DNA of 64,000 bases from an uncultured Bacteroidales bacterium (GCA_902785075.1 CACZXN010000001.1:62001-126000); one strand, 5' to 3'; shown: positions 30,464-41,374, counted from the stretch's first letter. The notes: generated by a model not told the origin, from the sequence alone. Numbers and translations are program-made.

Positions 30464-33400
30464 ATGGTAACATTGTATGAGAAGAGTAATGAACACGATG
30501 CTTGTGGCATCGGTTTATTGGCGGATTTGAAGCGTACCAAAACTCATCAGTTGGTCGATGAGGCCCTAACGGTTCTTGAAAACATGAAACACAGGGGGGC
30601 TGAATCGGAAACTTCGACGCTGAAGGGGGGTAAAGCATCGGGCGACGGTGCTGGTATCTTGTTGCAGATTCCGCATGAGTTTATCTTGTTGCAGGGAATT
30701 CCTGTGCCTGAACGTGGTAGATATGGTACGGGATTGGTATTTCTACCTAAGGACAAGAATTTGCAGGATGCGTATGTGGAGCTGATTCATCGTGAGGTAG
30801 AGGGTGCAGGACTGACATTGTCGCATGTACGTAACGTCCCTGTCAACTCTGACATTCTAGGTGAGGCTTCTGCAGCTACGGAGCCTGATATCATTCAGTT
30901 GTTTATCACGGGTGTGAATGACGTGGAGCGGTTCGAGACCGACCTGTATCTGCTTCGCAAGCATATCGAGCAGAAGATTCAAGACAAGGATTTTTATATT
31001 GTATCGTTGTCGAGTCGGGTGATTATCTACAAGGGCATGCTGACTTCCACTCAGCTTCGCGAGTATTATCCCGACTTGAGCAATCCGTTCTTTACAAGTG
31101 GAATGGCGATTGTCCATTCGCGTTTCAGCACGAACACATTCCCAACTTGGTCGCTTGCCCAGCCGTTCCGTATGTTGTCACACAATGGTGAAATCAACAC
31201 TATTCGTGGCAATCGTGGTTGGATGGCAGCACGTGAGAGTGTGCTCTCATCGCCGGCTTTGGGCGACGTGAAGGGTATTCATCCGATTATTCAGCCCGAC
31301 ATGAGCGACAGTGCTTCGTTCGATAATGCTCTGGAGTTCTTTGTCCGTTCAGGAATGTCTTTGCCTCATGCCATTTCGATGATGGTACCTGAGTCGTTCA
31401 ACGACTTGAATCCTATCAGCGACGAGTTGAAGGCTTACTATGAATATCACTCCATCTTGATGGAACCTTGGGACGGTCCGGCTGCCCTGTTGTTCTCGGA
31501 TGGTCGATATGCTGGCGGAATGCTCGACCGAAACGGTCTGCGCCCATGTCGCTATCTTATTACCGAGGATGGTATGCTCATCGTGGCTTCAGAAACCGGT
31601 TGCCTGAAGGTTGATCCAGGACTGATAAAAGAAAAGGGTAAGTTGCAGCCTGGCAAGATCATGATGGTCGATACGGAGGATGGAACCATCTACACGAACG
31701 ATGAAATCAAGCTGAAACTGACTCAGCAATGTGAATACAGCCGTTGGTTGCATACAAACCGCATCGAGTTGGGTAAGTTACATAGCGGAAGGAAGGTGGA
31801 GAACGGTGTGGACGACTTCACACGCAAACTGCGTGGCTTTGACTTCACGCGTGAGGATGTAGATAAGGTGATTGTACCGATGTGTGTAAATGCTCAGGAG
31901 CCGCTCACCTCAATGGGAAACGACACTCAGTTGGCCGTACTTTCCGACCGTCCGCAGCTACTCTTCAACTATTTCCGTCAACAGTTTGCACAGGTGACCA
32001 ACCCACCTATCGACCCTATCCGCGAGGAGTTGGTGATGTCGCTCACAGAGTATATCGGAGCTGTAGGTATGAACATACTGACACCCAACGAGTCGCATTG
32101 CAAGATGGTGCGTCTGCCACAACCTGTTTTGACAAATACAGAGTTGGATATCCTTTGCAACATTCGCTACAAGGGTTTTAATACAGAGAAACTATCCATC
32201 CTGTTCGATGCCGACAAAGGTGAAGAGGGAATGCGTCAAAGACTCGAAGAGCTATGTAGTGAGGCGGAGAAATCGGTTGATAAGGGTATCAACTACATCA
32301 TCCTTTCCGATCGCGGCATTGACGGCGAGCATGCTGCCATTCCTTCATTGTTGGCCGTAAGCACCATTCATCATTATCTGATTTCCGTACAGAAACGTGT
32401 CCAGACAGCTCTTATTGTTGAGAGTGGTGAGATACGTGAGGTGATGCATGCAGCCCTTCTGTTGGGTTACGGAGCAAGTGCCATCAACCCTTATATGGCC
32501 TTTGCAGTCATCGATGATTTGGTAAAGCGTGGCGAGGTTCAGCTCGACTATGCTACAGCAGAACGCAACTACATCAAAGCCATCGATAAGGGTTTGCTGA
32601 AGATTATGAGCAAGATGGGTATCTCAACCATACGTTCATATCGTGGAGCCAAGATTTTCGAACCGGTAGGACTGAGCGAGTCCTTACTTCGCAACTATTT
32701 CGGAACAGCCTCATCGACTATCGGAGGAATAGACCTGAAGCAGATTGCAACTGATGCCGTACGCATGCACCAGCAGGGCTATGCATCCGAGCCAGACGAT
32801 GTATTGCCCTTCATCGGACAATATTCGTTCCGTAAGGATGGTATTCTGCATGCCTGGACACCCGATGCGATTGCTACGCTACAGTTGGCAACCCGTCTGG
32901 GCAGTTATAAGAAATTCAAGGAGTTCACCCATATCATCGACGATGTCGAGCAACCTTTGTTCCTGCGTCAGTTCTTCCGTTTCAAGTCCAACCCCATCCC
33001 GTTAGAGGAAGTGGAACCAGAGGAGCAAATCATGCATCGTTTCATCGGAGCAGCCATGTCGTTCGGAGCAATCAGCAAGGAGGCTCATGAGGCGATTGCC
33101 TTAGCGTTGAACAAGATAGGCAGTCGAAGCAACACAGGCGAAGGAGGCGAAGACGAAAGCCGTTTCAAGGGTGAGGTCGAAGGAGTGTCGCTCTCGAGTG
33201 CCGTGAAACAGGTTGCATCAGGACGATTTGGCGTAACGACTGAATATCTGGTGAACGCCAAAGAGATACAAATAAAAGTGGCACAAGGAGCCAAGCCTGG
33301 CGAGGGAGGACAATTGCCTGGCTTCAAGGTCAACGAAATCATAGCGAAGACTCGTCACAGCATACCAGGTATCTCACTCATCTCGCCTCCACCTCATCAC

Positions 33401-34942
33401 GACATCTACTCCATCGAGGACCTTGCACAGCTGATTTTCGACCTCAAGAACGTAAATCCCGAAGCCCAGATCAGTGTGAAACTCGTAGCAGAGAGCGGTG
33501 TGGGCACCATTGCTGCAGGAGTAGCAAAAGCAAAAGCCGACATCGTAGTCATTTCGGGTGCCGAAGGAGGCACAGGCGCATCACCTGCCTCATCAGTACG
33601 CTATGCAGGCGTTTCGCCCGAGATTGGTTTGGCTGAGACACAGCAGACCCTTGTGCTCAACGGTTTGCGCGACAAGATAGAGATTCAGACCGACGGGCAA
33701 TTGAAGACCGGACGCGACATCGTCAGCATGGCACTTCTCGGAGCAGGTCAGTTCGGCTTCGGAACCATCCAACTCATCGTGCTCGGCTGTGTGCTCATGC
33801 GTAAGTGTCACACCAACAGCTGTCCCGTCGGGGTAGCCACTCAAGACCCACGTCTGCGTGCCCACTTCCTCGGACGGTCGGAATACCTCGTAAACTACTA
33901 CACCTTCCTCGCACGCGAGGTACGTGAGTATATGGCAGAGATGGGATTCCGACACTTCGACGATATGATAGGACGTACCGACATGATCGAAATCGACCAG
34001 TCACGATGTACAGAGAAAACCCGCACACTCGACTTCACACGTCTGCTCTCGCTCATCGACAACGGGCATCCGCTTCATGCCGTTTCACACCCTATACATA
34101 AAATCTACGACGTACTCGACCGCGATATGATGATGGCAAGTCAGGAAGCCCTCAACGCACATCAGAACGTAACACTCCATTACGACATCGTCAACACCAA
34201 CCGAGCTGTCGGAGCCATGATTTCCGGTCAGATAGCAAAAACATACGGAGGTGAGGGACTGCCCGAAGGTACCATCAACATACACTTCAAGGGGTCGGCA
34301 GGTCAGTCGTTCGGAGCGTTCCTCATGCGAGGCATCTCGTTCACCCTCGAAGGCGAGACCAACGACTACATGGGCAAGGGTCTCTCGGGAGGATGCATCA
34401 GCCTCTATCCGCCTCGACACTCCAAGTTCCAGGCAGCTGACAACATCATCGCCGGCAACACACTACTCTACGGAGCAACTAGCGGAGAGGTGTATATCAA
34501 CGGCAGGGTAGGCGAACGATTTGCCGTCCGCAACTCAGGAGCCACAGCTGTTGTCGAAGGTGCAGGCGACCATTGCTGCGAATACATGACAGGCGGACGA
34601 GTCGTCGTGCTGGGCACCACAGGTCGCAACTTCGCAGCCGGTATGTCGGGCGGACTCGCATACGTGTGGGACCGAAACCACGACTTCGACTACTATTGCA
34701 ACATGGACATGATCGAACTCAGTCTCATCGAGGAGAAAGCACGACGCGACGAACTCCACGAACTCATCCGACGTCATTACCTGCGTACAGGCTCACCGCT
34801 CGCCAAACAGATGCTCGACGACTGGAACCACTATGTCGAACAGTTCATACAAGTCACTCCTATCGAATACAAACGAGTGCTGCACGAAGAAGCGATGCGA
34901 CAACTCGACCAGAAAATCAACCACATACAGAGAGACTATTAA
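30464..34942 (+). CDS. gltB: Glutamate synthase large subunit
   Basis: 1492 residues. It moves the amide of glutamine to 2-oxoglutarate, giving two glutamates. N-terminal class II glutaminase with the nucleophile Cys14 exposed after removal of a 13-residue propeptide (NEHDACGIG). The central domain follows, then the FMN synthase domain (about 850-1200) with GEGGEDESRFKG, and the 3Fe-4S cysteines in CVLMRKCHTNSCPVG. The GXGXG C-terminal helix domain holds GSAGQSFGAFLMRG. First gene of the plus-strand operon behind the Asn/Gln leader. Confidence 0.98.
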   Translation: MVTLYEKSNEHDACGIGLLADLKRTKTHQLVDEALTVLENMKHRGAESETSTLKGGKASGDGAGILLQIPHEFILLQGIPVPERGRYGTGLVFLPKDKNLQDAYVELIHREVEGAGLTLSHVRNVPVNSDILGEASAATEPDIIQLFITGVNDVERFETDLYLLRKHIEQKIQDKDFYIVSLSSRVIIYKGMLTSTQLREYYPDLSNPFFTSGMAIVHSRFSTNTFPTWSLAQPFRMLSHNGEINTIRGNRGWMAARESVLSSPALGDVKGIHPIIQPDMSDSASFDNALEFFVRSGMSLPHAISMMVPESFNDLNPISDELKAYYEYHSILMEPWDGPAALLFSDGRYAGGMLDRNGLRPCRYLITEDGMLIVASETGCLKVDPGLIKEKGKLQPGKIMMVDTEDGTIYTNDEIKLKLTQQCEYSRWLHTNRIELGKLHSGRKVENGVDDFTRKLRGFDFTREDVDKVIVPMCVNAQEPLTSMGNDTQLAVLSDRPQLLFNYFRQQFAQVTNPPIDPIREELVMSLTEYIGAVGMNILTPNESHCKMVRLPQPVLTNTELDILCNIRYKGFNTEKLSILFDADKGEEGMRQRLEELCSEAEKSVDKGINYIILSDRGIDGEHAAIPSLLAVSTIHHYLISVQKRVQTALIVESGEIREVMHAALLLGYGASAINPYMAFAVIDDLVKRGEVQLDYATAERNYIKAIDKGLLKIMSKMGISTIRSYRGAKIFEPVGLSESLLRNYFGTASSTIGGIDLKQIATDAVRMHQQGYASEPDDVLPFIGQYSFRKDGILHAWTPDAIATLQLATRLGSYKKFKEFTHIIDDVEQPLFLRQFFRFKSNPIPLEEVEPEEQIMHRFIGAAMSFGAISKEAHEAIALALNKIGSRSNTGEGGEDESRFKGEVEGVSLSSAVKQVASGRFGVTTEYLVNAKEIQIKVAQGAKPGEGGQLPGFKVNEIIAKTRHSIPGISLISPPPHHDIYSIEDLAQLIFDLKNVNPEAQISVKLVAESGVGTIAAGVAKAKADIVVISGAEGGTGASPASSVRYAGVSPEIGLAETQQTLVLNGLRDKIEIQTDGQLKTGRDIVSMALLGAGQFGFGTIQLIVLGCVLMRKCHTNSCPVGVATQDPRLRAHFLGRSEYLVNYYTFLAREVREYMAEMGFRHFDDMIGRTDMIEIDQSRCTEKTRTLDFTRLLSLIDNGHPLHAVSHPIHKIYDVLDRDMMMASQEALNAHQNVTLHYDIVNTNRAVGAMISGQIAKTYGGEGLPEGTINIHFKGSAGQSFGAFLMRGISFTLEGETNDYMGKGLSGGCISLYPPRHSKFQAADNIIAGNTLLYGATSGEVYINGRVGERFAVRNSGATAVVEGAGDHCCEYMTGGRVVVLGTTGRNFAAGMSGGLAYVWDRNHDFDYYCNMDMIELSLIEEKARRDELHELIRRHYLRTGSPLAKQMLDDWNHYVEQFIQVTPIEYKRVLHEEAMRQLDQKINHIQRDY

Positions 34943-35078
34943 CGGTTAACGGTTAAGGGTTAAGGGTTAGAGGTTAGAGGTTAGAGGTTAGAGGTTAAAG
35001 GTTAGAGGTTAGAGGTTCAAGGTTCAAGGTTCAAGGTTTCAACTATTAAACTTTTAAACTATTAAACTTTTAAACTAT
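34943..35078 (+). repeat. GGTTAGA/GGTTCAA short tandem array between gltB and gltD
   Basis: Starts at the gltB stop with about fifteen 6-7-base units (GGTTAA, GGTTAGA, GGTTCAA), then AACTATTAAACTTTT repeats. It fills the whole spacer to gltD. Similar units recur at 36470-36560, 39703-39757, 48762-48850 and 53730-53780, and inside carAB and dapF. Confidence 0.85.
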
Positions 35079-35084
35079 TCAAAA

Positions 35085-36431
35085 ATGGGAAATCCAAAAG
35101 CATTCATTTCTGTGCCCCGTCAGGAAGCCGGACACAGACCAGTATATGAGAGAATCAAAGACTTTGCAGAAGTGGAGCAGACACTCAACGAGAACGACCG
35201 TCGACTACAAGCTTCACGATGCATGGAGTGTGGTGTACCCTTCTGTCATTGGGCTTGTCCGTTAGGCAACAAACAACCCGAATGGCAGGATGCCGTCTAT
35301 CGAGGCAAATGGGAGTTGGCCTACAAGCTGCTTGCAGCCACCAACCCATTCCCCGAATTCACAGGCCGCATCTGTCCTGCACTCTGCGAGAAAGGCTGTG
35401 TGCTGAACCACAGCATTGATGCGCCCGTCACCATTCGCGAAAACGAATGCTCAATCATCGAGCGAGCATTCAGCGAAGGGTATGTACAGCCTAAGACCTA
35501 CACGTCGAACGGCAAGAAAGTAGCCGTCATAGGTGCAGGACCGGCAGGAATGGCAGCAGCAGTCGCACTCAACACGAAAGGATACCAGGTCACCCTCTAC
35601 GACCGTCGTAACGCCATAGGAGGACTTGTACGTTATGGCATTCCAAACTTTAAACTCAATAAATACGTCATCAATCGGCGGGCTGAACTCATGCAAGCAG
35701 AAGGAATACGATTCGTGATGAATACCGAAGTCGATACAACGAAACTGCCTGAGGGTTACGATGCCTATATTGTCGCTACAGGTACCCCTACTGCACGCGA
35801 CCTTAATGTGCCTGGACGAGAACTCGAAGGAGTATATTTCGCGCTCCAACTCCTCAGCCAGCAAAACAAGCTATTGACAGGTGAAGACCTCGATGGTGAG
35901 TCGCCAGTAAATGCGAAAGACAAAAAGGTGCTTGTCATCGGTGGAGGAGATACAGGAAGTGACTGCATCGGAACGGCTCATCGTCAAGGAGCCAAGAGTG
36001 TCACCCAGATAGAGATCATGCCGAAACCTCCTGTAGGTCACAACCCCGACACTCCTTGGCCTTGGTGGCCGGTTGTTCTCAAAACCACCACCAGTCACGA
36101 AGAGGGTTGCGAACGTCGTTGGTGCTTGACAACCAACCGTTTCATCGATGACGGGAACGGTCATGTGAAAGGAGCCGAGGTTGAAGAGGTTGAATGGATA
36201 GCTCCCAAGGACGGAGGTCGTCCACAGATGCGCCCTACAGGCAAGACCGAGACGATCGACTGCGACATGGTGCTCCTTGCTATGGGCTTCTTACGTCCCG
36301 AACATCCCGAATACCCCTCAAACGTATTCGTTGCAGGAGATGCAAAGTCGGGTGCCAGCCTTGTAGTTCGAGCTATTGCAAGCGGTCTTCAAGTAGCAGA
36401 TGATGTGGATAAATTTCTTGCTAAGAACTAA
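35085..36431 (+). CDS. gltD: Glutamate synthase small subunit
   Basis: 448 residues. Supplies electrons from NAD(P)H to GltB. Cysteine clusters CMECGVPFCHWACPLG and CPALCEKGCVLN bind 4Fe-4S centres; VAVIGAGPAGMAAAVALN binds FAD and VLVIGGGDTGSDCIG binds NAD(P)H. Start MGNPKAFISVPR is normal. The gene is separated from gltB only by a repeat array, and the pair should be cotranscribed. Confidence 0.97.
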   Translation: MGNPKAFISVPRQEAGHRPVYERIKDFAEVEQTLNENDRRLQASRCMECGVPFCHWACPLGNKQPEWQDAVYRGKWELAYKLLAATNPFPEFTGRICPALCEKGCVLNHSIDAPVTIRENECSIIERAFSEGYVQPKTYTSNGKKVAVIGAGPAGMAAAVALNTKGYQVTLYDRRNAIGGLVRYGIPNFKLNKYVINRRAELMQAEGIRFVMNTEVDTTKLPEGYDAYIVATGTPTARDLNVPGRELEGVYFALQLLSQQNKLLTGEDLDGESPVNAKDKKVLVIGGGDTGSDCIGTAHRQGAKSVTQIEIMPKPPVGHNPDTPWPWWPVVLKTTTSHEEGCERRWCLTTNRFIDDGNGHVKGAEVEEVEWIAPKDGGRPQMRPTGKTETIDCDMVLLAMGFLRPEHPEYPSNVFVAGDAKSGASLVVRAIASGLQVADDVDKFLAKN

Positions 36432-36436
36432 GAACG

Positions 36437-36573
36437 GACCCCCCACCCCCCTTTAGGGGGAGATAAGAAGGTTCAAGAGTTCAAGAGTTCAAAGTTCAAG
36501 GTTCAAGAGTTCAAAGTTCAAGAACTGTAAACTATAAACTGTAAACTAAATCGTAAATTAACTAGGATCGTAA
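36437..36573 (+). repeat. C/G palindrome plus GTTCAA array between gltD and dapL
   Basis: ACCCCCCTTTAGGGGG (36444-36460 region) is followed by GTTCAAG/GTTCAAA units and two CTGTAAACTATAAA-like units. No gene in this 142-base spacer. Confidence 0.75.
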
Positions 36574-37755
36574 ATGCGAATCAACACAAACTACCTCCAG
36601 CTCTCAGGTCGCTATCTCTTTGCCGAGATAGCCCGACAGGTGAGCGCATATAAGAGCGCACACCCCGAGGCCGACATCATCAGACTTGGAATCGGTGATG
36701 TGACCCGTCCTCTCCCCCCGACAGCTATCCGTGCTATGCGTCAAGCAGTTGAAGAATATGCCGACACACGCACCTTTCGCGGCTACGGACCGGAGCAGGG
36801 TTACGACTTCCTCATCGATGCCATCATCGCTCACGACTTCGCCCCCCGAGGCATCCGTCTCGACCGCGATGAGGTCTTCGTCAGCGATGGAGCGAAAAGC
36901 GATACAGGCAACATTGGCGACATATTAGCTACCGACAACATCGTAGGCATCACCGACCCCGTCTATCCTGTATATGTCGATACGAACATCATGGCAGGAC
37001 GTAACCTTTGCTACATTCCCTGTCATGCCCAAAATGATTTCACGGGCAACATCCCCACGCAGCACCTCGACATCATCTATCTCTGCTATCCCAACAATCC
37101 TACCGGAGCCGTCATCACACGCGAGAAACTCACAGCATGGGTCGATTACGCCCTACGCCATCAGTCGGTTATCCTCTACGATGCCGCCTACGAAGCGTTT
37201 ATACGCGACGACACACTTCCCCACTCCATCTACGAAATCGAGGGAGCAAAGCGTTGTGCCATAGAGTTCCGCAGTTTCTCCAAGACTGCAGGTTTCACGG
37301 GTGTACGATGTGGCTACACGGTCATTCCCAAGGAGTTGAAGTCAGAAGATGGAACGAGTGTCAATACGTTATGGAACCGTCGTCAGTGTAGCAAGTTTAA
37401 TGGAGCAAGCTACATAGCCCAACGAGGAGCCGAAGCCGTCTATTCGCCCGAAGGAGCGCGTGAGGTTCGCTCCATCATCGACTACTACATGTCGAATGCA
37501 GCCTTTATCCGTAGCAGTCTTGCCAACATGGGACTTACCGTTTATGGAGGAGAGCATTCGCCCTACATCTGGGTATCCACTCCCGACGGTGAGGACTCCT
37601 GGCACTTCTTTCGTCGCCTGCTCACCGATGCCCATGTAGTAGTCACCCCAGGCGAAGGGTTCGGCTCGCATGGTGAGGGATATGTCCGCATCACAGCCTT
37701 CGGAACATGTGACGACAGCCATGCAGCCATTGAGCGAATACGGAAAATCGTTTAA
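36574..37755 (+). CDS. dapL: LL-diaminopimelate aminotransferase
   Basis: 393 residues, PLP fold type I. It converts tetrahydrodipicolinate to LL-diaminopimelate with glutamate as amino donor, the short DAP route. The PLP lysine lies in [17 protein letters not shown], and [18 protein letters not shown] and [14 protein letters not shown] are typical of DapL. Placing a glutamate user right behind gltBD makes metabolic sense, and dapF closes the same operon. It lies 15 bases before purF. Confidence 0.94.
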   Translation: MRINTNYLQLSGRYLFAEIARQVSAYKSAHPEADIIRLGIGDVTRPLPPTAIRAMRQAVEEYADTRTFRGYGPEQGYDFLIDAIIAHDFAPRGIRLDRDEVFVSDGAKSDTGNIGDILATDNIVGITDPVYPVYVDTNIMAGRNLCYIPCHAQNDFTGNIPTQHLDIIYLCYPNNPTGAVITREKLTAWVDYALRHQSVILYDAAYEAFIRDDTLPHSIYEIEGAKRCAIEFRSFSKTAGFTGVRCGYTVIPKELKSEDGTSVNTLWNRRQCSKFNGASYIAQRGAEAVYSPEGAREVRSIIDYYMSNAAFIRSSLANMGLTVYGGEHSPYIWVSTPDGEDSWHFFRRLLTDAHVVVTPGEGFGSHGEGYVRITAFGTCDDSHAAIERIRKIV

Positions 37756-37770
37756 AAGTAGAAAAGAAAT

Positions 37771-39708
37771 ATGGAACCACTCAAACACGAATGTGGTGTG
37801 GCAATGATACGTCTGCTCAAGCCCATCCGACACTATCAGGAGAAGTACGGCACATCGTCGTATGCCCTCAACAAACTCTATCTGATGATGGAGAAGCAGC
37901 ACAACCGAGGGCAGGAAGGAGCGGGCATAGCCTGTACCAACCTCAATGCCCAACCAGGCGAGGAATACATGTTTCGTGAACGTGCCCTCGGCAAGGATGC
38001 CATCGCTGAGGTGTTCGAGCATATCGATATCGACCTTTGGAACGAGGCAGAGATCTTCATGGGTCACCTCCGCTATTCCACTACAGGCAGGAGCGGACTC
38101 GCACATGTCCATCCCTTCATGCGTAGAAACAACTGGCGCGCAAAAAATCTCTGTCTATGCGGCAATTTCAACCTCACGAACGTGGATGAGGTGTTCAGAG
38201 AAATCACGGCAAAGGGACAACACCCTCGCATCTACAACGACACCTACATCATGCTCGAACTCATGGGGCATCGACTCGACCGCGAGAGCGAGCGCCTCTA
38301 TAACATCGCTGTGCTGCAAGGACTTGAGGGAATGGAACTGACAAGGTACATCGAGGATAACATCGACATCACGAACGTACTCCGCTCCTCCACCCCCCTT
38401 TTCGACGGAGGGTATGTGCTGTGTGGTTTCACGGGTAGCGGAGAGATGTTCTCCATGCGCGACCCTTGGGGCATCCGCCCTGCTTTCTGGTATCGTGACG
38501 ACGAAGTGTTGGTTGTTGCCTCCGAACGTCCTGTCATCCAGACCACCTTCGACCTCCCCACCGACAGCATACACGAACTCCTTCCCGGTCAGGCACTTAC
38601 CGTCCGCAAGAACGGCAATGTGGCGCTCACACAAATCCTTCCCCCCCGAGGCAATCATGCCTGCTCCTTCGAGCGCATCTATTTCAGCCGTGGGAGCGAT
38701 CGTGACATCTATCGCGAACGTAAAGCACTTGGCGAGCAACTCACATCCCAAATCGACCGAGCCATCGATGGCGACTTAGAACATACCGTGTTCAGCTATA
38801 TTCCCAACACAGCCGAGGTAGCCTTCTACGGAATGCTCGACGGGTTCAAGAAACAACTCAACGAACAGAAAGTCGAACAGCTCTATCGACTCACTCAGCA
38901 GGGAAAACCTTCGCGAGCAGAACTGCGTGCCATTCTCCACAACTATGTCCGCAGCGAGAAGGTTGCCATCAAGGACATCAAGCTCCGCACATTCATCTCT
39001 CCTTCCCTCACCCTCAGTCCCCCAGAGGAGGGAAGACTGGAGGGGAACGCCAAAGAGGAAACGTCGGTATTGTCGGCCGACAACACTTCAAAGGGGACCA
39101 TATGGGGACATCAACGTAACGACCTTGCCGCTCACGTTTACGACATCACATACGGATCGTTAGAGCCGCAGGTCGATAATCTGGTTATCATCGACGACTC
39201 AATCGTTCGCGGGACAACCCTCCGCGAGAGCATCATTCGCATCCTCGACCGCCTGCATCCCAAGAAGATGGTGCTGGTGAGTTCGTGCCCTCAGGTGCGC
39301 TATCCCGACTATTACGGTATCGATATGTCCCACCTCGACGAGTTTATCGCCTTCCGAGCAGCTGTCAGCCTACACCTCGAACGCGGCAGCTGGCAAACCC
39401 TTCACGACATCTACATCAAATGTGTCGAGCAGCAAAGCCTTCAGCCCGCTCAGATGCGAAACTATGTGAAACTCGTCTATGAGCCGTTCGACGCAGACGA
39501 GCTGTCGGCAAAGATGCTGGAACTGCTTCGTCCCGACGGAGTTACCACCCCCATCCGACTGGTCTTCCAATCACTCGAAGGATTGCATCGTGCCTGTCCC
39601 CATCACCCAGGCGACTGGTACTTCAGCGGCGACTATCCCACTCCCGGAGGCATACGCATGATTAATCGGGCGTATATTGATTGGTACGAAAAGAATGATA
39701 AAGGTTAA
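37771..39708 (+). CDS. purF: Amidophosphoribosyltransferase (PurF-type), with repeat-derived insert
   Basis: 645 residues, against about 480-510 for E. coli or Bacillus PurF. Class II glutaminase with Cys8 after a 7-residue propeptide (MEPLKHECG), and the PRPP loop VIIDDSIVRGTT. First committed step of purine synthesis, using glutamine. Between the two domains, residues about 409-429 (SPSLTLSPPEEGRLEGNAKE) are encoded by a C/G palindromic repeat unit (38996-39055) read in frame. A C-terminal extension of about 100 residues follows the transferase domain. A close paralogue with another acceptor cannot be excluded, since a second PurF may exist elsewhere. Confidence 0.87.
   Translation: MEPLKHECGVAMIRLLKPIRHYQEKYGTSSYALNKLYLMMEKQHNRGQEGAGIACTNLNAQPGEEYMFRERALGKDAIAEVFEHIDIDLWNEAEIFMGHLRYSTTGRSGLAHVHPFMRRNNWRAKNLCLCGNFNLTNVDEVFREITAKGQHPRIYNDTYIMLELMGHRLDRESERLYNIAVLQGLEGMELTRYIEDNIDITNVLRSSTPLFDGGYVLCGFTGSGEMFSMRDPWGIRPAFWYRDDEVLVVASERPVIQTTFDLPTDSIHELLPGQALTVRKNGNVALTQILPPRGNHACSFERIYFSRGSDRDIYRERKALGEQLTSQIDRAIDGDLEHTVFSYIPNTAEVAFYGMLDGFKKQLNEQKVEQLYRLTQQGKPSRAELRAILHNYVRSEKVAIKDIKLRTFISPSLTLSPPEEGRLEGNAKEETSVLSADNTSKGTIWGHQRNDLAAHVYDITYGSLEPQVDNLVIIDDSIVRGTTLRESIIRILDRLHPKKMVLVSSCPQVRYPDYYGIDMSHLDEFIAFRAAVSLHLERGSWQTLHDIYIKCVEQQSLQPAQMRNYVKLVYEPFDADELSAKMLELLRPDGVTTPIRLVFQSLEGLHRACPHHPGDWYFSGDYPTPGGIRMINRAYIDWYEKNDKG
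38996..39055 (+). repeat. C/G palindromic repeat inside purF
   Basis: CAGTCCCCCAGAGGAGGGAA followed by GACTGGAGGGGAA, like the intergenic units at 51205, 55133 and 56419. Frame is kept through it. Confidence 0.7.
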
Positions 39709-39714
39709 AGGTTA

Positions 39715-39768
39715 AAGACCTTATCTAAACTCTAAACGCTAAACTCTAAACTTTACAATATGGACACA
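39715..39768 (+). repeat. 54-base inverted repeat over the pyrG start, copy 1
   Basis: 53 of 54 bases match the reverse complement of 48747-48800. It covers the CTCTAAACGCTAAACTCTAA repeat units, the pyrG ATG and its next two codons. Confidence 0.9.
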
Positions 39769-41364
39769 AAATACATCTTTGTCACAGGCGGTGTGGTTTC
39801 CTCGTTAGGGAAAGGCATCATTTCGGCAAGCATAGGCAAGCTGCTGCAAGCACGCGGCTACAAAGTGACCATTCAGAAGTTCGACCCCTACATCAACATC
39901 GATCCAGGCACACTCAACCCCTATGAGCATGGCGAATGCTATGTGACATGTGACGGCATGGAGACAGACTTAGACCTCGGCCATTACGAACGGTTCACAG
40001 ATATCCAAACCACACGAAACAACAGTTTCACGACAGGTCGAATCTATCAGGCTGTAATCGAGAAAGAGCGTCGAGGCGACTATCTTGGCAAGACCATTCA
40101 AGTGGTTCCGCATATCACCGACGAAATAAAGCGAAGCATCCAGGCAAGTGCCGAACACGAGCATTTCGACTTTGTCATCTCAGAGATTGGCGGCACCATC
40201 GGTGATATCGAGAGTGCACCTTTCATGGAAGCAATCCGTCAACTTCGTTGGGAGATGGGACATAATGCCGTGAACATCCACCTTACCTACGTGCCCTACC
40301 TCCATGCAGCAGGCGAGTTCAAAACCAAACCCACACAACACTCCGTGAAGGAACTGCAGCGTATGGGTATTCAGCCCGATATCCTCATTCTCCGAACCGA
40401 GCATCATCTGGACGAAAGCATTCTGCACAAAGTAGCCTCGTTCTGCAACGTGGAGCCGACGTGTGTGGTGCAAAGCGAGGATATGCCAAGCATCTACGAG
40501 GTACCCGTCAACATGCAGCAACAGGGACTCGACATCGCCATATTGCGAAAGCTCGGAGCACCCCTTCAGCTCGAATCAGGAGGACTCGTGTCATGGTATC
40601 ATTTCCTGCATCTTCAGCAGGAAGCCAAGGAGGAAGTGTCAATAGGCCTGATAGGCAAGTACAACCTTCAGGATGCCTATAAGAGCATCCGCGAGAGCCT
40701 CAGTCTGGCAGCCATCTATCATGGACGGAAGGCAAACATCCGGTTCGTCAACAGCGAAACGCTAACAGCAGCGAATGTGGGGCGGCAGCTCGAAGGCATG
40801 GCAGGAATCGTCATCTGTCCAGGATTCGGCAGTCGTGGCATCGAGGGGAAAATTATCGCAGCCGAATACAGTCGCACCCACGACATCCCCACCTTCGGCA
40901 TCTGCTTGGGAATGCAGATGATGGTAATCGAATTTGCCCGTAACGTACTCGGCTATAAGGATGCGAACACCACCGAGATAGACACCAACACACGCCACAA
41001 TGTCATCGACATGATGGAAGACCAGAAAAGCATCTCGCAAAAGGGAGGAACCATGCGACTGGGAGCCTACGATTGTGAACTCATCGCAGGCAGTCGTGCC
41101 CGTGAAGCATACGAAGATCGCCCTATAATCACCGAGCGTCATCGACATCGTTATGAGTTCAATAATAAATATAAGGAAGAATATGAGGCGAGTGGCATGA
41201 AATGTTCAGGCGTTAATCCCGCAACCCATCTGGTCGAGATCGTAGAGATACCCGTCCTGAAGTGGTATATCGGCACCCAGTTCCATCCCGAGTACACCTC
41301 AACAGTGCTGCATCCCCACCCCCTGTTCATGAGTTTCATCAGCGCCTGTGTCGGAAAACAATAA
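39760..41364 (+). CDS. pyrG: CTP synthase
   Basis: 534 residues. Glutamine-dependent amination of UTP to CTP. The N-terminal synthetase domain starts YIFVTGGVVSSLGKGIISAS; the C-terminal class I glutaminase has Cys in FGICLGMQMM and the His/Glu pair in GTQFHPEY. Complete and normal in length. Follows purF after a 51-base repeat spacer; its stop is 10 bases before the carAB start. Confidence 0.98.
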   Translation: MDTKYIFVTGGVVSSLGKGIISASIGKLLQARGYKVTIQKFDPYINIDPGTLNPYEHGECYVTCDGMETDLDLGHYERFTDIQTTRNNSFTTGRIYQAVIEKERRGDYLGKTIQVVPHITDEIKRSIQASAEHEHFDFVISEIGGTIGDIESAPFMEAIRQLRWEMGHNAVNIHLTYVPYLHAAGEFKTKPTQHSVKELQRMGIQPDILILRTEHHLDESILHKVASFCNVEPTCVVQSEDMPSIYEVPVNMQQQGLDIAILRKLGAPLQLESGGLVSWYHFLHLQQEAKEEVSIGLIGKYNLQDAYKSIRESLSLAAIYHGRKANIRFVNSETLTAANVGRQLEGMAGIVICPGFGSRGIEGKIIAAEYSRTHDIPTFGICLGMQMMVIEFARNVLGYKDANTTEIDTNTRHNVIDMMEDQKSISQKGGTMRLGAYDCELIAGSRAREAYEDRPIITERHRHRYEFNNKYKEEYEASGMKCSGVNPATHLVEIVEIPVLKWYIGTQFHPEYTSTVLHPHPLFMSFISACVGKQ

Positions 41365-41374
41365 TAAAAACACT

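Noticed and set aside
34943..35078. CRISPR-like array
   Set aside because: Units are 6-7 bases with no spacers and no cas genes; it is a simple tandem array.
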